The translations under genes and the position numbers were made by a program. Below, piece by piece: positions 10,301 to 21,005 of a stretch of DNA of 64,000 bases (position 1 is the first letter of the stretch; each line of letters starts with the position of its first letter). The notes beneath the pieces are model-generated. The model searched no databases and was not told where the DNA came from. It saw only the letters and a list, made by a program, of their open reading frames with translations. The DNA is from Plutella xylostella (taxonomy: Eukaryota; Arthropoda; Insecta; Lepidoptera; Plutellidae), in the NCBI RefSeq assembly GCF_932276165.1, contig NC_064008.1, forward strand, positions 3,291,001-3,355,000, in the 5' to 3' direction.

Positions 10301-11349
10301 CAGGGTGGAATTTTATCAGTGGTGGACTGTACAGGGTGTTGAAAAACCAAAAGTTAACCAAAACAGGCTTAGGCCCGGTTTCGCGATACTCGGATAGATC
10401 ATAACAAGGGATTAGTTCATCAATTATACGTCATCTTCCTATTAACGAAATTAAATTCTTGACAGGATGTGTCAAAAGTCAACAACTAATCCCTGGTTAT
10501 GATCTAACCGAGTATCGCGAAACCGTGCCTTACTCACCTAGTCATTCCGATTACATCGACGAACGACAGCTGTTATTCAATTCGTACGATGAATACAACA
10601 AGATAGAGTCGTGGTTAGCTCCTAAACTTCGTTTTCCCTAAGCTTCGGAAATCGGAGCGCTATAACCACTTTATCTCGTTGTACAGGGTATCCCACGTTA
10701 TGGTGCACATCCGAAGGATAATGACACAACTCGTCATTCGAAAAAACTTTTGTTCTAAGACTTAAATAATTATATGTAAAAAAATCTACTATAGAAACTT
10801 TGTTCACGTGATTTTTTACTTTAGGGAGTATGTAGATACATTCTCCTTTACGAAATTTCAATAATGGTACTTAGAGCAAAAGTTGTTCAGAATATAAGGA
10901 GTCGTGTCACTTAAAGTCACTTTCTTTCGGATGTGCACTTTATTGCGTCACCACATCTTGTCCGTTCGTTATTCGATTTCGATTTTGATCCTTTCGGTCA
11001 CAAAGTAAAGTCCAGCTATTAGTGCTCCGGTATTTATGACCGAGACACTAACAAAAATTTGCATGAAATTCCCCAAATCTTAGAATAAATGTACTTACGT
11101 AAATTATTACACCTGTACTTATAGGTATAAGGAAAAATCTGCTACTTTGACCTAGATGTCCCATAAGACCATTAGGCACCTTCTATAACTTACCCAGTCA
11201 AGATTTTTGAGATACCTACTTACTATACAATTTAGGAAATTTCATAATGGTATGTTACTTATTGATCCAGTTCAAAGTGTAAACAATTAATCTACTGTGT
11301 GTGGTAAATAGACCATTCTCTGTCTCGACCACTGATAAATTCCACCCTA
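10301..11349. mobile_element. Non-autonomous TA-flanked transposon (CAGGGTGGAATTT termini)
   Basis: Left TACAGGGTGGAATTTTATCA and right (other strand) TATAGGGTGGAATTTATCAG nearly match over ~24 bp, with TA outside. A shorter relative is at 23594-23815. The interior is AT-rich without a credible ORF and carries the MITE at 10372-10529. Confidence 0.6.
10372..10529. mobile_element. 158-bp MITE, TTA target duplication
   Basis: The TIRs are about 45 bp (GGCCCGGTTTCGCGATACTC at the left; GTATCGCGAAACCGTGCC at the right). TTA directly flanks both ends (10369-10371, 10530-10532), typical of PIF/Harbinger. It shares the inner words 'gttatg.tctaaccga' and 'gacag.tgtgtcaaaa' with the MITE at 32541-32688, so they are relatives with diverged tips. 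Confidence 0.8.
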
Positions 11350-11496
11350 TACTGTGTAGGTAGTTGTGCTGTGAATTGATTCAAGTATAAGGTAACATGA
11401 TAGAGTAGATTAGGTCCCTTCCATGTTACCTATTAGGAACCTATAACATTTCTGAGTCGTATATTTATGTAAGTAATATCTTCGTAAATGTATTAA

Positions 11497-11640
11497 GGCC
11501 TGTTTCACAATGTCTTAATAATGGCTGCCTGTGGAATAAAACACATAATATGCTGTCACTGTCTAAAACAAGATTACAGAGAGTGACAGCATGTCCTTAT
11601 CCCACAGATATCCAATATCCACTCATTGCGAAACAAGTCC
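11497..11640. mobile_element. 144-bp MITE, TAA target duplication
   Basis: GGCCTGTTTCACAATG and the right end (other strand GGACTTGTTTCGCAATG) pair with one gap. TAA flanks both sides (11494-11496, 11641-11643). An inner 'gctgtcactgtc'/'gagagtgacagc' pair extends the hairpin. Confidence 0.7.
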
Positions 11641-12069
11641 TAAAGCACCTACATACAATCTAAATAGAACAATCGAGTTTCTAATTATGTACATTTACAT
11701 AGGCAGAAAATAGAATATTTTATAAGTTTCTAATAAAAGAAGGAACTTAACTTTTTAAGCAATTACTCAAAATTTGTTTTCCCTACCTAGATAACTAGTG
11801 TCTTATGAATCTTATAATACCACTTTTGCAACACCTTGTATCTTTATGTTGTAAGTTCAGCTAACGACCTGCGTGAAGTTAGCAGCCTAAAGTTAGCAGC
11901 CTATGAATATGCGACCAAATTAAGATGGTCACTTCACTCATCCTGTTCTTATTCAATTAAAACGTATGCAAAGGCTTACGTTGTGTAAAGTAGTAGTACT
12001 ATATGGTAATAAAAATTTAATACAAACCAATATTGTCAAAATTACCATAATTCTAACTTATTTAAATTA

Positions 12070-15000
12070 AAGGCAGCAGCCTAAATGGTCCATTTGTATG
12101 GGGACACCTGGTAGTTGTCCAGATGCCAGCATCTCACCTAGTTTACTTTGTGTGTTGACTCGTAAGCAAAGGCTGACAGAAGTTTCATCAACATTGAAAG
12201 AGGATAGCAGGGGTAGCCGGGCCACTTTATAACTGATTTTGGTGAAAAATCCTCATTTTGTATGGAGACACCTGGAAGTTGTCCAGATGCCAGCATCTCA
12301 CCAAGTTTATTTTGTGTGTTGTTTCATAAGAAAAGGCTGACAGAAGTTTCATCAACATTGAAAGAGGATAACAGGGGTAACGGGACGAAAGAATGAAATA
12401 AAAAGTTAGCAGCCTAAATGGTAATTTTGTATGGGGGCACCTGGAAGTCGTCCAGATGCCAGCATCTCACCTAGTTTATTTTGTGTTTATTCCCAGAAAC
12501 AAAGGCTGTCAGAAGTTTCATCAACATTGAAAGAGGATAGCAGGGGTAGCCGGGCTACTTTATAACTGATTTTGGTGGAAAATCGACATTTTGTATGGAG
12601 ACACCTGGAAGTTGTCCAGATGCCAGCATCTCACCTAGTTTATTTTGGGTATAATTCTATAAACAAAGGCTGACAGAAGTTTCATCAACATTGAAAGAGG
12701 ATAACAGGGGTAGCGGGACGAAAGAATGAAATAAAAAGTTAGCAGCCTAAATGGTAATTTTGTATGGGGGCACCTGGAAGTCGTCCAGATGCCAGCATCT
12801 CACCTAGTTTACTTTATGTGTTGACTCATAAGCAAAGGCTGACAGAAGTTTCATCAACATTGAAAGAGGATAGCAGGGGTAGCCGGGCCACTTTATAACT
12901 GATTTTGGTGAAAAATCGTCATTTTGTATGGAGACACCTAGAAGTTGTCCAAATGCCAGCATCTCACCTAGTTTATTTTGTGTGTTGTTGCATAAGAAAA
13001 GGCAGACAGAAGTTTCATCAACATTGAAAGAGGATAACAGGGGTAACGGGACGAAAGAATGAAATAAAAAGTTAGCAGCCTAAATGGTAATTTTGTATGG
13101 GGGCACCTGGAAGTCGTCCAGATGCCAGCATCTCACCTAGTTTATTTTGTGTTTATTCCCAGAAACAAAGGCTGTCAGAAGTTTCATCATCATTGAAAGA
13201 GGATAGCAGGGGTAGCCGGGCCACTTTATAACTGATTTTGGTGAAAAATCGATATTTTGTATGGAGACACCTGGAAGTCGTCCAGATGCCAGCATCTCAC
13301 CTTGTTTATTTTGTGTGTTTTTGCAAAAGAAAAAGCTGACAGAAGTTTCATCAACATTGAAAGAGGATAGCAGGGGTAACGGGAAGAAAGAATGAAATAA
13401 AAAGTTAGCAGCCTAAATGGTGAATTTGTATGGGGGCACCTGGAAGTCGTCCAGATGCCAGCATCTAACCTAGTTTATTTTGTGTGTTGTTGCATAAAAA
13501 AAGGCTGACAGAAGTTTCATTAACATTGAAAGAGGATAACAGGGGTAAAGGGACGAAAGAATGAAATAAAAAGTTAGCAGCCTAAATGGTAATTTTGTAT
13601 GGGGGCACCTGGAAGTCGTCCAGATGCCAGCATCTCACCTAGTTTATTTTGTGTTTATTCCCAGAAACAAAGGCTGTCAGAAGTTTCATCAACATTGAAA
13701 GAGGATAGCAGGGGTAGCCGGGCCACTTTATAACTGATTTTGGTGGAAAATCGACATTTTGTATGGAGACACCTGGAAGTTGTCCAGATGCCAGCATCTC
13801 ACCTAGTTTATTTTGTGTGTTGTTGCATAAGAAAAGGCAGACAGAAGTTTCATCAACATTGAAAGAGGATAACAGGGGTAACGGGACGAAAGAATGAAAT
13901 AAAAAGTTAGCAGCCTAAATGGTAATTTTGTATGGGGGCACCTGGATGTCGTCCAGATGCCAGCATCTCACCTAGTTTATTTTGTGTTTATTCCCAGAAA
14001 CAAAGGCTGTCAGAAGTTTCATCAACATTGAAAGAGGATAGCAGGGGTAGCCGGGCCACTTTATAACTGATTTTGGTGGAAAATCGTCATTTTGTATGGA
14101 GACACCTGGAAGTTGTCCAGATGCCAGCATCTCACCTAGTTTATTTTGTGTGTTGTTTCATAAGAAAAGGCTGACAGAAGTTTCATCAACATTGAAAGAG
14201 GATAACAGGGGTAACGGGACGAAAGAATGAAATAAAAAGTTAGCAGCCTAAATGGTAATTTTGTATGGGGGCACCTGGAAGTCGTCCAGATGCCAGCATC
14301 TCACCTAGTTTATTTTGTGTTTATTCCCAGAAACAAAGGCTGTCAGAAGTTTCATCAACATTGAAAGAGGATAGCAGGGGTAGCCGGGCCACTTTATAAC
14401 TGATTTTGGTGGAAAATCGTCATTTTGTATGGAGACACCTGGAAGTTGTCCAGATGCCAGCATCTCACCTAATTTATTTTGTGTGTTGTTTCATAAGAAA
14501 AGGCTGACAGAAGTTTCATCAACATTGAAAGAGGATAACAGGGGTAACGGGACGAAAGAATGAAATAAAAAGTTAGCAGCCTAAATGGTAATTTTGTATG
14601 GGGGCACCTGGAAGTCGTCCAGATGCCAGCATCTCACCCGGTTTATTTTGTGTATATTCCTAGAAACAAAGGCTGTCAGAAGTTTCATCAACATTGAAAG
14701 AGGATAGCAGGGGTAGCCGGGCCACTTTATAACTGATTTTGGTGGAAAATCGTCATTTTGTATGGAGACACCTGGAAGTTGTCCAGGTGCCAGCATCTCA
14801 CCTAGTTTATTTTGTGTGTTGTTGCATAAGAAAAGGCAGACAGAAGTTTCATCAACATTGAAAGAGGATAACAGGGGTAACGGGACGAAAGAATGAAATA
14901 AAAAGTTAGCAGCCTAAATGGTAATTTTGTATGGGGGCACCTGGAAGTCGTCCAGATGCCAGCATCTCACCTAGTTTATTTTGTGTTTATTCCCAGAAAC

Positions 15001-16537
15001 AAAGGCTGTCAGAAGTTTCATCAACATTGAAAGAGGATAGCAGGGGTAGCCGGGCCACTTTATAACTGATTTTGGTGGAAAATCGACGTTTTGTATGGAG
15101 ACACCTGGAAGTTGTCCAGATGCCAGCATCTCATCTAGTTTATTTTGTGTGTTGTTGCATAAGAAAAGGCTGATAGAAGTTTCATCGACATTGAAAGAGG
15201 AAAACAGGGGTAACGGGAAGAAAGAATGAAATAAAAAGTTAGCAGCCTAAATGGTAATTTTGTATGGGGTCACCTGGAAGTCGTCCAGATGCCAGCATCT
15301 CACCTAGTTTATTTTGTGTTTATTCCCAGAAACAAAGGCTGTCAGAAGTTTCATCAACATTGAAAGAGGATAGCAGGGGTAGCCGGGCCACTTTATAACT
15401 GATTTTGGTGGAAAATCGTCATTTTGTATGGAGACATCTGGAAGTTGCTCAGATGCCAGCATCTCACCTAGTTTATTTTGTGTGTTGTTTCATAAGAAAA
15501 GGCTGACAGAAGTTTCATCAACATTGAAAGAGGATAACAGGGGTAACGGGACGAAAGAATGAAATAAAAAGATAGCAGCCTAAATGGTAATTTTGTATGG
15601 GGGCACCTGGAAGTCGTCCAGATGCCAGCATCTCACCCGGTTTATTTTGTGTTTATTCCCAGAAACAAAGGCTGTCAGAAGTTTCATCAACATTGAAAGA
15701 GGATAGCAGGGGTAGCCGGGCCACTTTATAACTGATTTTGGTGGAAAATCGACTTTTTGTATGGAGACACCTGGAAGTTGTCCAGATGCCAGCATCTCAC
15801 ATAGTTTATTTTGTTTGTTGTTGCATAAGAAAAGGCTGATAGAAGTTTCATCGACATTGAAAGAGGAAAACAGGGGTAACGGGAAGAAAGAATGAAATAA
15901 AAAGTTAGCAGCCTAAATGGTGACTTTGTATGGGGGCACCTGGAAGTTGTCCAGATGCCAGCATCTCACCTAGTTTACTTTGTTTGATGACTCATGAGCA
16001 AAGGCTGACAGAAGTTTCATCAACATTGAAAGAGGATAGCAGGGGTAGCTGGGCCACTTTATAACTGATTTTGGTGGAAAATCGTCATTTTGTATGGAGA
16101 CACCTGGAAGTTGTCCAGATGCCAGCATCTCACCTTGTTTATTTTGTGTGTTGTTTTATAAGAAAAGGCTGACAGAAGTTTCATTAACATTGAAAGAGGA
16201 TAGCAGTGGTAGCCGGGCCACTTTATAACTGATTTTGGTGGAAAATCGACATTTTGTATGGAGACACCTGGAAGTTGTCCAGATGCCAGCGTTTCACCAA
16301 GTTTATTTTGTGTGTTGTTTCATAAGAAAAGGCTGTCAGAAGTTTCATCAACATTGAAAGAGGATAGCAGGGGTAGCCGGGCCACTTTATAACTGATTTT
16401 GGTGGAAAATCGACATTTTGTATGGAGACACCTGGAAGTCGTCCAGATGCCAGCATCTCACCCAGTTTATTTTGTGTATATTCCCATAAACAAAGGCTGT
16501 CAGAAGTTTCATCAACATTGAAAGAGGATAGCAGGGA
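12070..16537 (+). repeat. Left-arm tandem array, 333-bp higher-order unit
   Basis: The landmark GTTAGCAGCC recurs with first bases at 12405, 12738, 13071, 13404, 13573, 13906, 14239, 14572, 14905, 15238, 15571 and 15904. Spacing is exactly 333 bp, except one 169-bp step. Each unit is a dimer of two ~165-bp monomers. Both share 'ccagatgccagcatctcacc' and 'tttcatcaacattgaaagag'; one ends 'gggtagccgggccac', the other 'gggtaacgggacgaaag'. After 15904 only the first monomer type is repeated up to the apex. Confidence 0.9.
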
Positions 16538-16552
16538 AAGTGGCCCGGCTAC

Positions 16553-18850
16553 CCCTGCTATCCTCTTTCAATGTTGATAAAACTTCTGACAGCCTTTGTT
16601 TATGGGAATATACACAAAATAAATAAGGTGAGATGCTGGCATCTGGACGACTTCCAGGTGCCCCCATACAAAGTCACCATTTAGGCTGCTATCTTTTTAT
16701 TTCATTCTTTCTTCCCGTTACCCCTGTTTTCCTCTTTCAATGTCGATGAAACTTCTATCAGCCTTTTCTTATGCAACAACACACAAAATAAACTAGGTGA
16801 GATGCTGGCATCCGGACAACTTCCAGGTGTCTCCATACAAAAAGTCGATTTTCCACCAAAATCAGTTATAAAGTGGCCCGGCTACCCCTGCTATCCTCTT
16901 TCAATGTTGATGAAACTTCTGACAGCCTTTGTTTCTGGGAATAAACACAAAATAAACTAGGTGAGATGCTGGCATCTGGACGACTTCCAGGTGCCCCCAT
17001 ACAAAATTACCATTTAGGCTGCTAACTTTTTATTTCATTCTTTCGTCCCGTTACCCCTGTTATCCTTTTTCAATGTTGATGAAACTTCCGTCTGCCTTTT
17101 CTTATGCAACAACACACAAAAAAAACTAGGTGAGATGCTGGCATCTGGACAACTTCCAGGTGTCTCCATACAAAATGACGATTTTCCACCAAAATCAGTT
17201 ATAAAGTGGCCCGGCTACCCCTGCTATCCTCTTTCAATGTTGATGAAACTTCTGACAGCCTTTGTTTAAGAGAATATACACAAAATTAACTAGGTGAGAT
17301 GCTGGCATCTGGACGACTTCCAGGTGCCCCCATACAAAATTACCATTTAGGCTGCTAACTTTTTATTTCATTCTTTCTTCCCGTTACCCCTGTTATCCTC
17401 TTTCAATGTTGATGAAACTTCTGTCAGCCTTTTCTTATGAAACAACACACAAAATAAACTAGGTGAGATGCTGGCATCTGGACAACTTCCAGGTGTCTCC
17501 ATACAAAATGTCGATTTTCCACCAAAATCAGTTATAAAGTGGCCCGGCTACCCCTGCTATCCTCTTTCAATGTTGATGAAACTTCTGACAGCCTTTGTTT
17601 CTGGGAATAAACACAAAATAAACTAGGTGAGATGCTGGCATCTGGACGACTTCCAGGTGCCCCTATACAAAATTACCATTTAGGCTGCTAACTTTTTATT
17701 TCATTCTTTCGTCCCGTTACCCCTGTTATCCTCTTTCAATGTTGATGAAACTTCTGTCTGCCTTTTCTTATGCAACAACACACAAAATAAACTAGGTGAG
17801 ATGCTGGCATCTGGACAACTTCCAGGTGTCTCCATACAAAATGACGATTTTCCACCAAAATCAGTTATAAAGTGGCCCGGCTACCCCTGCTATCCTCTTT
17901 CAATGTTGATGAAACTTCTGACAGCCTTTGTTTCTGGGAATATACACAAAATAAACCGGGTGAAATGCTGGCATCTGGACGACTTCCAGGTGCCCCCATA
18001 CAAAATTACCATTTAGGCTGCTAACTTTTTATTTCATTCTTTCGTCCCGTTACCCCTGTTATCCTCTTTCAATGTTGATGAAACTTCTGTCTGCTCTTTT
18101 TTATGCAACAACACACAATATTAACTAGGTGAGATGCTGGCATCTGGACAACTTCCAGGTGTCTCCATACAAAATGACGATTTTCCACCAAATTAGTTAT
18201 AAAGTGGCCCGGCTACCCCTGCTATCCTCTTTCAATGTTGATGAAACTTCTGACAGCCTTTGTTTCTGGGAATAAACACAAAATAAACTAGGTGAGATGC
18301 TGGCATCTGGACGACTTCCAGGTGCCCCCATACAAAATTACCATTTAGGCTGCTAACTTTTTATTTCATTCTTTCGTCCCGTTATCCCTGTTATCCTCTT
18401 TCAATGTTGATGAAATTTCTGTCAGCCTTTGTTTATAGAATTATACACAAAATAAACTAGGTGAGATGCTGACATCTGGACAACTTCCAGGTGTCTCCAT
18501 ACAAAATGTCGATTTTCCACCAAAATCAGTTATAAAGTAGCCCGGCTACCCCTGCTATCCTCTTTCAATGTTGATGAAACTTCTGACAGCCTTTGTTTCT
18601 GGGAATAAACACAAAATAAACTAGGTGAGATGCTTGCATCTGGACGACTTCCAGGTGCCCCCATACAAAATTACCATTTATGCTGCTAACTTTTTATTTC
18701 ATTCTTTCGTCCCGTTACCCCTGTTATCCTCTTTCAATGTTGATGAAACTTCCGTCAGCCTTTTCTTATGAAACAACACACAAAATAAACTAGGTGAGAT
18801 GCTGGCATCTGGACAACTTACAGGTGCCTCCATACAAATGGGCCATTTAG
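16553..18850 (-). repeat. Right-arm tandem array, inverted copy of the 333-bp unit
   Basis: The reverse-complement landmark (GGCTGCTA) occurs at 16684, 17017, 17350, 17683, 18016, 18348 and a T-variant at 18681. Spacing is 333 bp, with one 332 caused by a deleted base near 18190. It has about half as many units as the left arm. The unit next to the apex shares the variant GATAGCAGCC with 15571, which helps register the arms. Confidence 0.88.
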
Positions 18851-19072
18851 GCTGCTGCCTTTAATTTAAATAAGTTAGAATTATGGTAATTTTGACAATA
18901 TTGGTTTGTATTAAATTTTTATTAGCATATAGTACTACTACTATACACAACGTAAGCCTTTGCATACGTTTTAATTGAATAAGAACAGGATGAGTGAAGT
19001 GACCATCTTAATTTGGTCGCATATTCATAGGCTGCTAACTTTAGGCTGCTAACTTCACGCAGGTCAGCTAAC

Positions 19073-19198
19073 GCTACATGGATACGTTATCGACGTAGAT
19101 AAACGTCACTATATCGCGATTAGCACTAAATACGACGCTGTGAGTGATGTAAGGTGCATTAAACGAGTTTATCGACGTCGATAACGAACCCGTGTAGC
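19073..19198. mobile_element. 126-bp hairpin MITE beside the foldback
   Basis: GCTACATGGATACGTTATCG and the right end (other strand GCTACACGGGTTCGTTATCG) pair, followed by ACGT.GATAAAC in both arms. Its left edge coincides with the foldback's right target copy, so the foldback landed at the MITE border. Confidence 0.55.
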
Positions 19199-20340
19199 AG
19201 CCGCAGCTTTCTAAGTTATAGCCAGTTAGCCAGCCCCATCAATGCAATTTACTAACCCCTATGGAAATAAGAAACTGCGATACTAACCAAAACCAAGCCC
19301 AAGAAAACCGTGACTTGGCATAGATGATCATCTAAATAACCTATCAACTTGACGACTAAAGTCCTGCCAAGTAATATGCAAGTAATAAACCAAGTGATAT
19401 GACTTGGTAATTGTTGCAGAGTTCACGTCAAGTTGGTTGCATGTTACATGATGTTGGCACGGACTTTTGATTACCAATTACCTACCTAGAAATCCATATC
19501 CCTACTATTGTATTATTCTATACTATTCTCTGTGGGAGTGTAAGTACATATTCCCTAGGTCTAAACTGGTTTCTTAAGCTTGGACCATTTCCCACCACGC
19601 TGGTCCACTGCGGGTTGGTGGGTTCACATATCTAGATTAGCTTAATCTAGATAATATATTTAATTCCTCATGTTTTCCTTAACCGTAAATCTCGGTCCAC
19701 ACTAACGGGCAAATGCCATTCATTATCACGATAATTGATGGTAGGGTAGGTATAAAAAACTCATTTTTAATTATATGTAGGTAACTAAGTTAACTTTTAG
19801 TTCGTTAACTATATAATCTTATTAGTTTCCATTGTTACGATAATTAATGGCATTTTGCAGTTAGTATGGCCCTAACATAAGAGCGATGGTAAGTACCTAT
19901 ATAATGCAATGGTACCTAACTACTTCCAAAGAATCCATTAGTACAGTATATCAGGCGATATACCCGCTCTTATAAGTACCTACTTTAGGTACATCATATA
20001 ATGTAAAGATGCTCTCTGTTTATACACTATTAGTGCGGTTGCAAATATCAAAACATTCAAACAGTATCGATGCCAATTACCGATCCTTCGCTACAGAACT
20101 TTACATTTCTGATCAAATGAGTCCTTGGATATATCTGTAGTATTTCGAACCTTATTCCCTGAGCCAGAAGTGTCACGAAGACTGCTCTAGGGGATCCTAG
20201 GAATGCATGTGGATTGGCCGTCATATGTAGACGCTAACGTCGTATGTTTGCGTTCAAGTTAAATACGACTTGTGATGTGATGCCTCTGGTACTCGTATTT
20301 CTGTTTGGCCACGAAAATAGTAGAATAAGCATGTGTGAAA
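19199..20340. other. AT-rich intergenic DNA, nothing recognised
   Basis: There are no ORFs with coding character, no paired splice sites and no clear repeats, only scattered 'gtacctac' words common in this genome. Confidence 0.5.
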
Positions 20341-20344
20341 CAAC

Positions 20345-20545
20345 TTAAGAACAGTCATGGAAGCGTAATGGATAAGATCTCGACTCACATTTGTGAGGCC
20401 GTGGATTCGAATCCAGCCATCATGTACCAATTAATTCTTTAAAAATGAAGAATTTGAGTACAATTTATACCACGTATGTACTCTTACGGTGAAGGAAAAC
20501 ATCGTGAGGAAACCTGCACATGTAGATTCAAGATGTGTACCCTAA
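20345..20545 (+). repeat. tRNA-Arg-like SINE
   Basis: An A-box-like TGGAAGCGTAATGG and 'aatggataag' precede a B box GGATTCGAATCC at about 20403. The body includes 'ggtgaaggaaaacatcgtga' then 'ggaaacctgcacatgt', a segment very common in lepidopteran genomes. The tRNA part is too degenerate to be functional. Confidence 0.65.
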
Positions 20546-20879
20546 GTGCATTGTACCTACTTATTCAAAAACAGCGATACCGCTCGCGACCTATCACGTG
20601 AGTTCAGCGAAAAGACTTGCTTGCGAGTCACCTCTTAGGATGACATCACCCTTCACTTCAGGGATAGTAGGTAAATCTGATACCTATCCTGAATTATTTT
20701 ATTTCCCACGAAAAACCAGCGAAGTGAATCTCTGTTCCCAAGCTAGTACATTTAATCGAACTGTAAATATCTATGTACCTACACAATACAATCTAAATAA
20801 CTTATTCTAAACTTAAGAAAAACTTATGATTCTAGGTAAGTACCTAACTATAAACAAAAAAAAACTAAGTACCTATGTG

Positions 20880-21005
20880 TCTTCGCTCCGGAACGCATCC
20901 GACGCAAAGGTCCCTAAGGCGCTGGCAGCGTTGCCTCACTGTACAGCCAGAGAGATCCTCTGCATCAGAAACGCTCCAGAGCGGATGTCTAGCCCGCAGT
21001 CCAGT
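20880..21005 (-). pseudogene. Decayed fragment of the same retroelement ORF family as 30969-31461
   Basis: The minus strand reads SLAVQ, a stop, then GNAASALGTFASDAF. This aligns with IAIQRGNAASVLGTLPDSGS at the C-terminus of the fragment at 30969-31461. Only the tail remains and it carries a stop codon. Confidence 0.5.

Larger units (their letters stand above)
9338..11838. mobile_element. Candidate TA-flanked DNA transposon, host to nested elements
   Basis: Left TACATGGTGTTGCAAAAGTG (from 9336) and right, read on the other strand from 11840, TACAAGGTGTTGCAAAAGTG differ at one base and sit on TA at both ends, a Tc1/mariner-like arrangement. The TIR is only ~20 bp. The interior contains the elements at 10301-11349 and 11497-11640. 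A third copy of the tip (TACAGGGTGTTG) lies at 10330. No transposase ORF is seen. Confidence 0.45.
11867..19064. mobile_element. Giant foldback (FB-like) element, 7.2 kb
   Basis: Two inverted arms (left 11867-~16537, right ~16553-19064) meet at a loop of about 16 nt. The direct repeat CAGCTAACG flanks it (11858-11866 and 19065-19073), giving a 9-bp target duplication. The outer ~215 bp of each arm is unique sequence, ~98% identical between arms and starting ACCTGCGTGAAGTTAGCAGC. The rest of each arm is a tandem array of a 333-bp unit. The arms are unequal (~4.67 and ~2.51 kb), so copy number changed in one. Long TIRs built of tandem repeats plus a 9-bp duplication are the known signature of FB/NOF elements of the Mutator-like group; that placement is inference. 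No transposase ORF exists inside, and the short frames found are repeat-derived. Confidence 0.85.

Noticed and set aside
14581..18016. Several ~71-codon ORFs (MLASGQLPGVSIQ type)
   Set aside because: They are the same chance frame repeated in the 333-bp units of the foldback arms. Their number follows repeat number and no domain is present.
12070..18850. CRISPR array
   Set aside because: The genome is eukaryotic, the repeats are long and contiguous without unique spacers, and the array is inverted in the middle.
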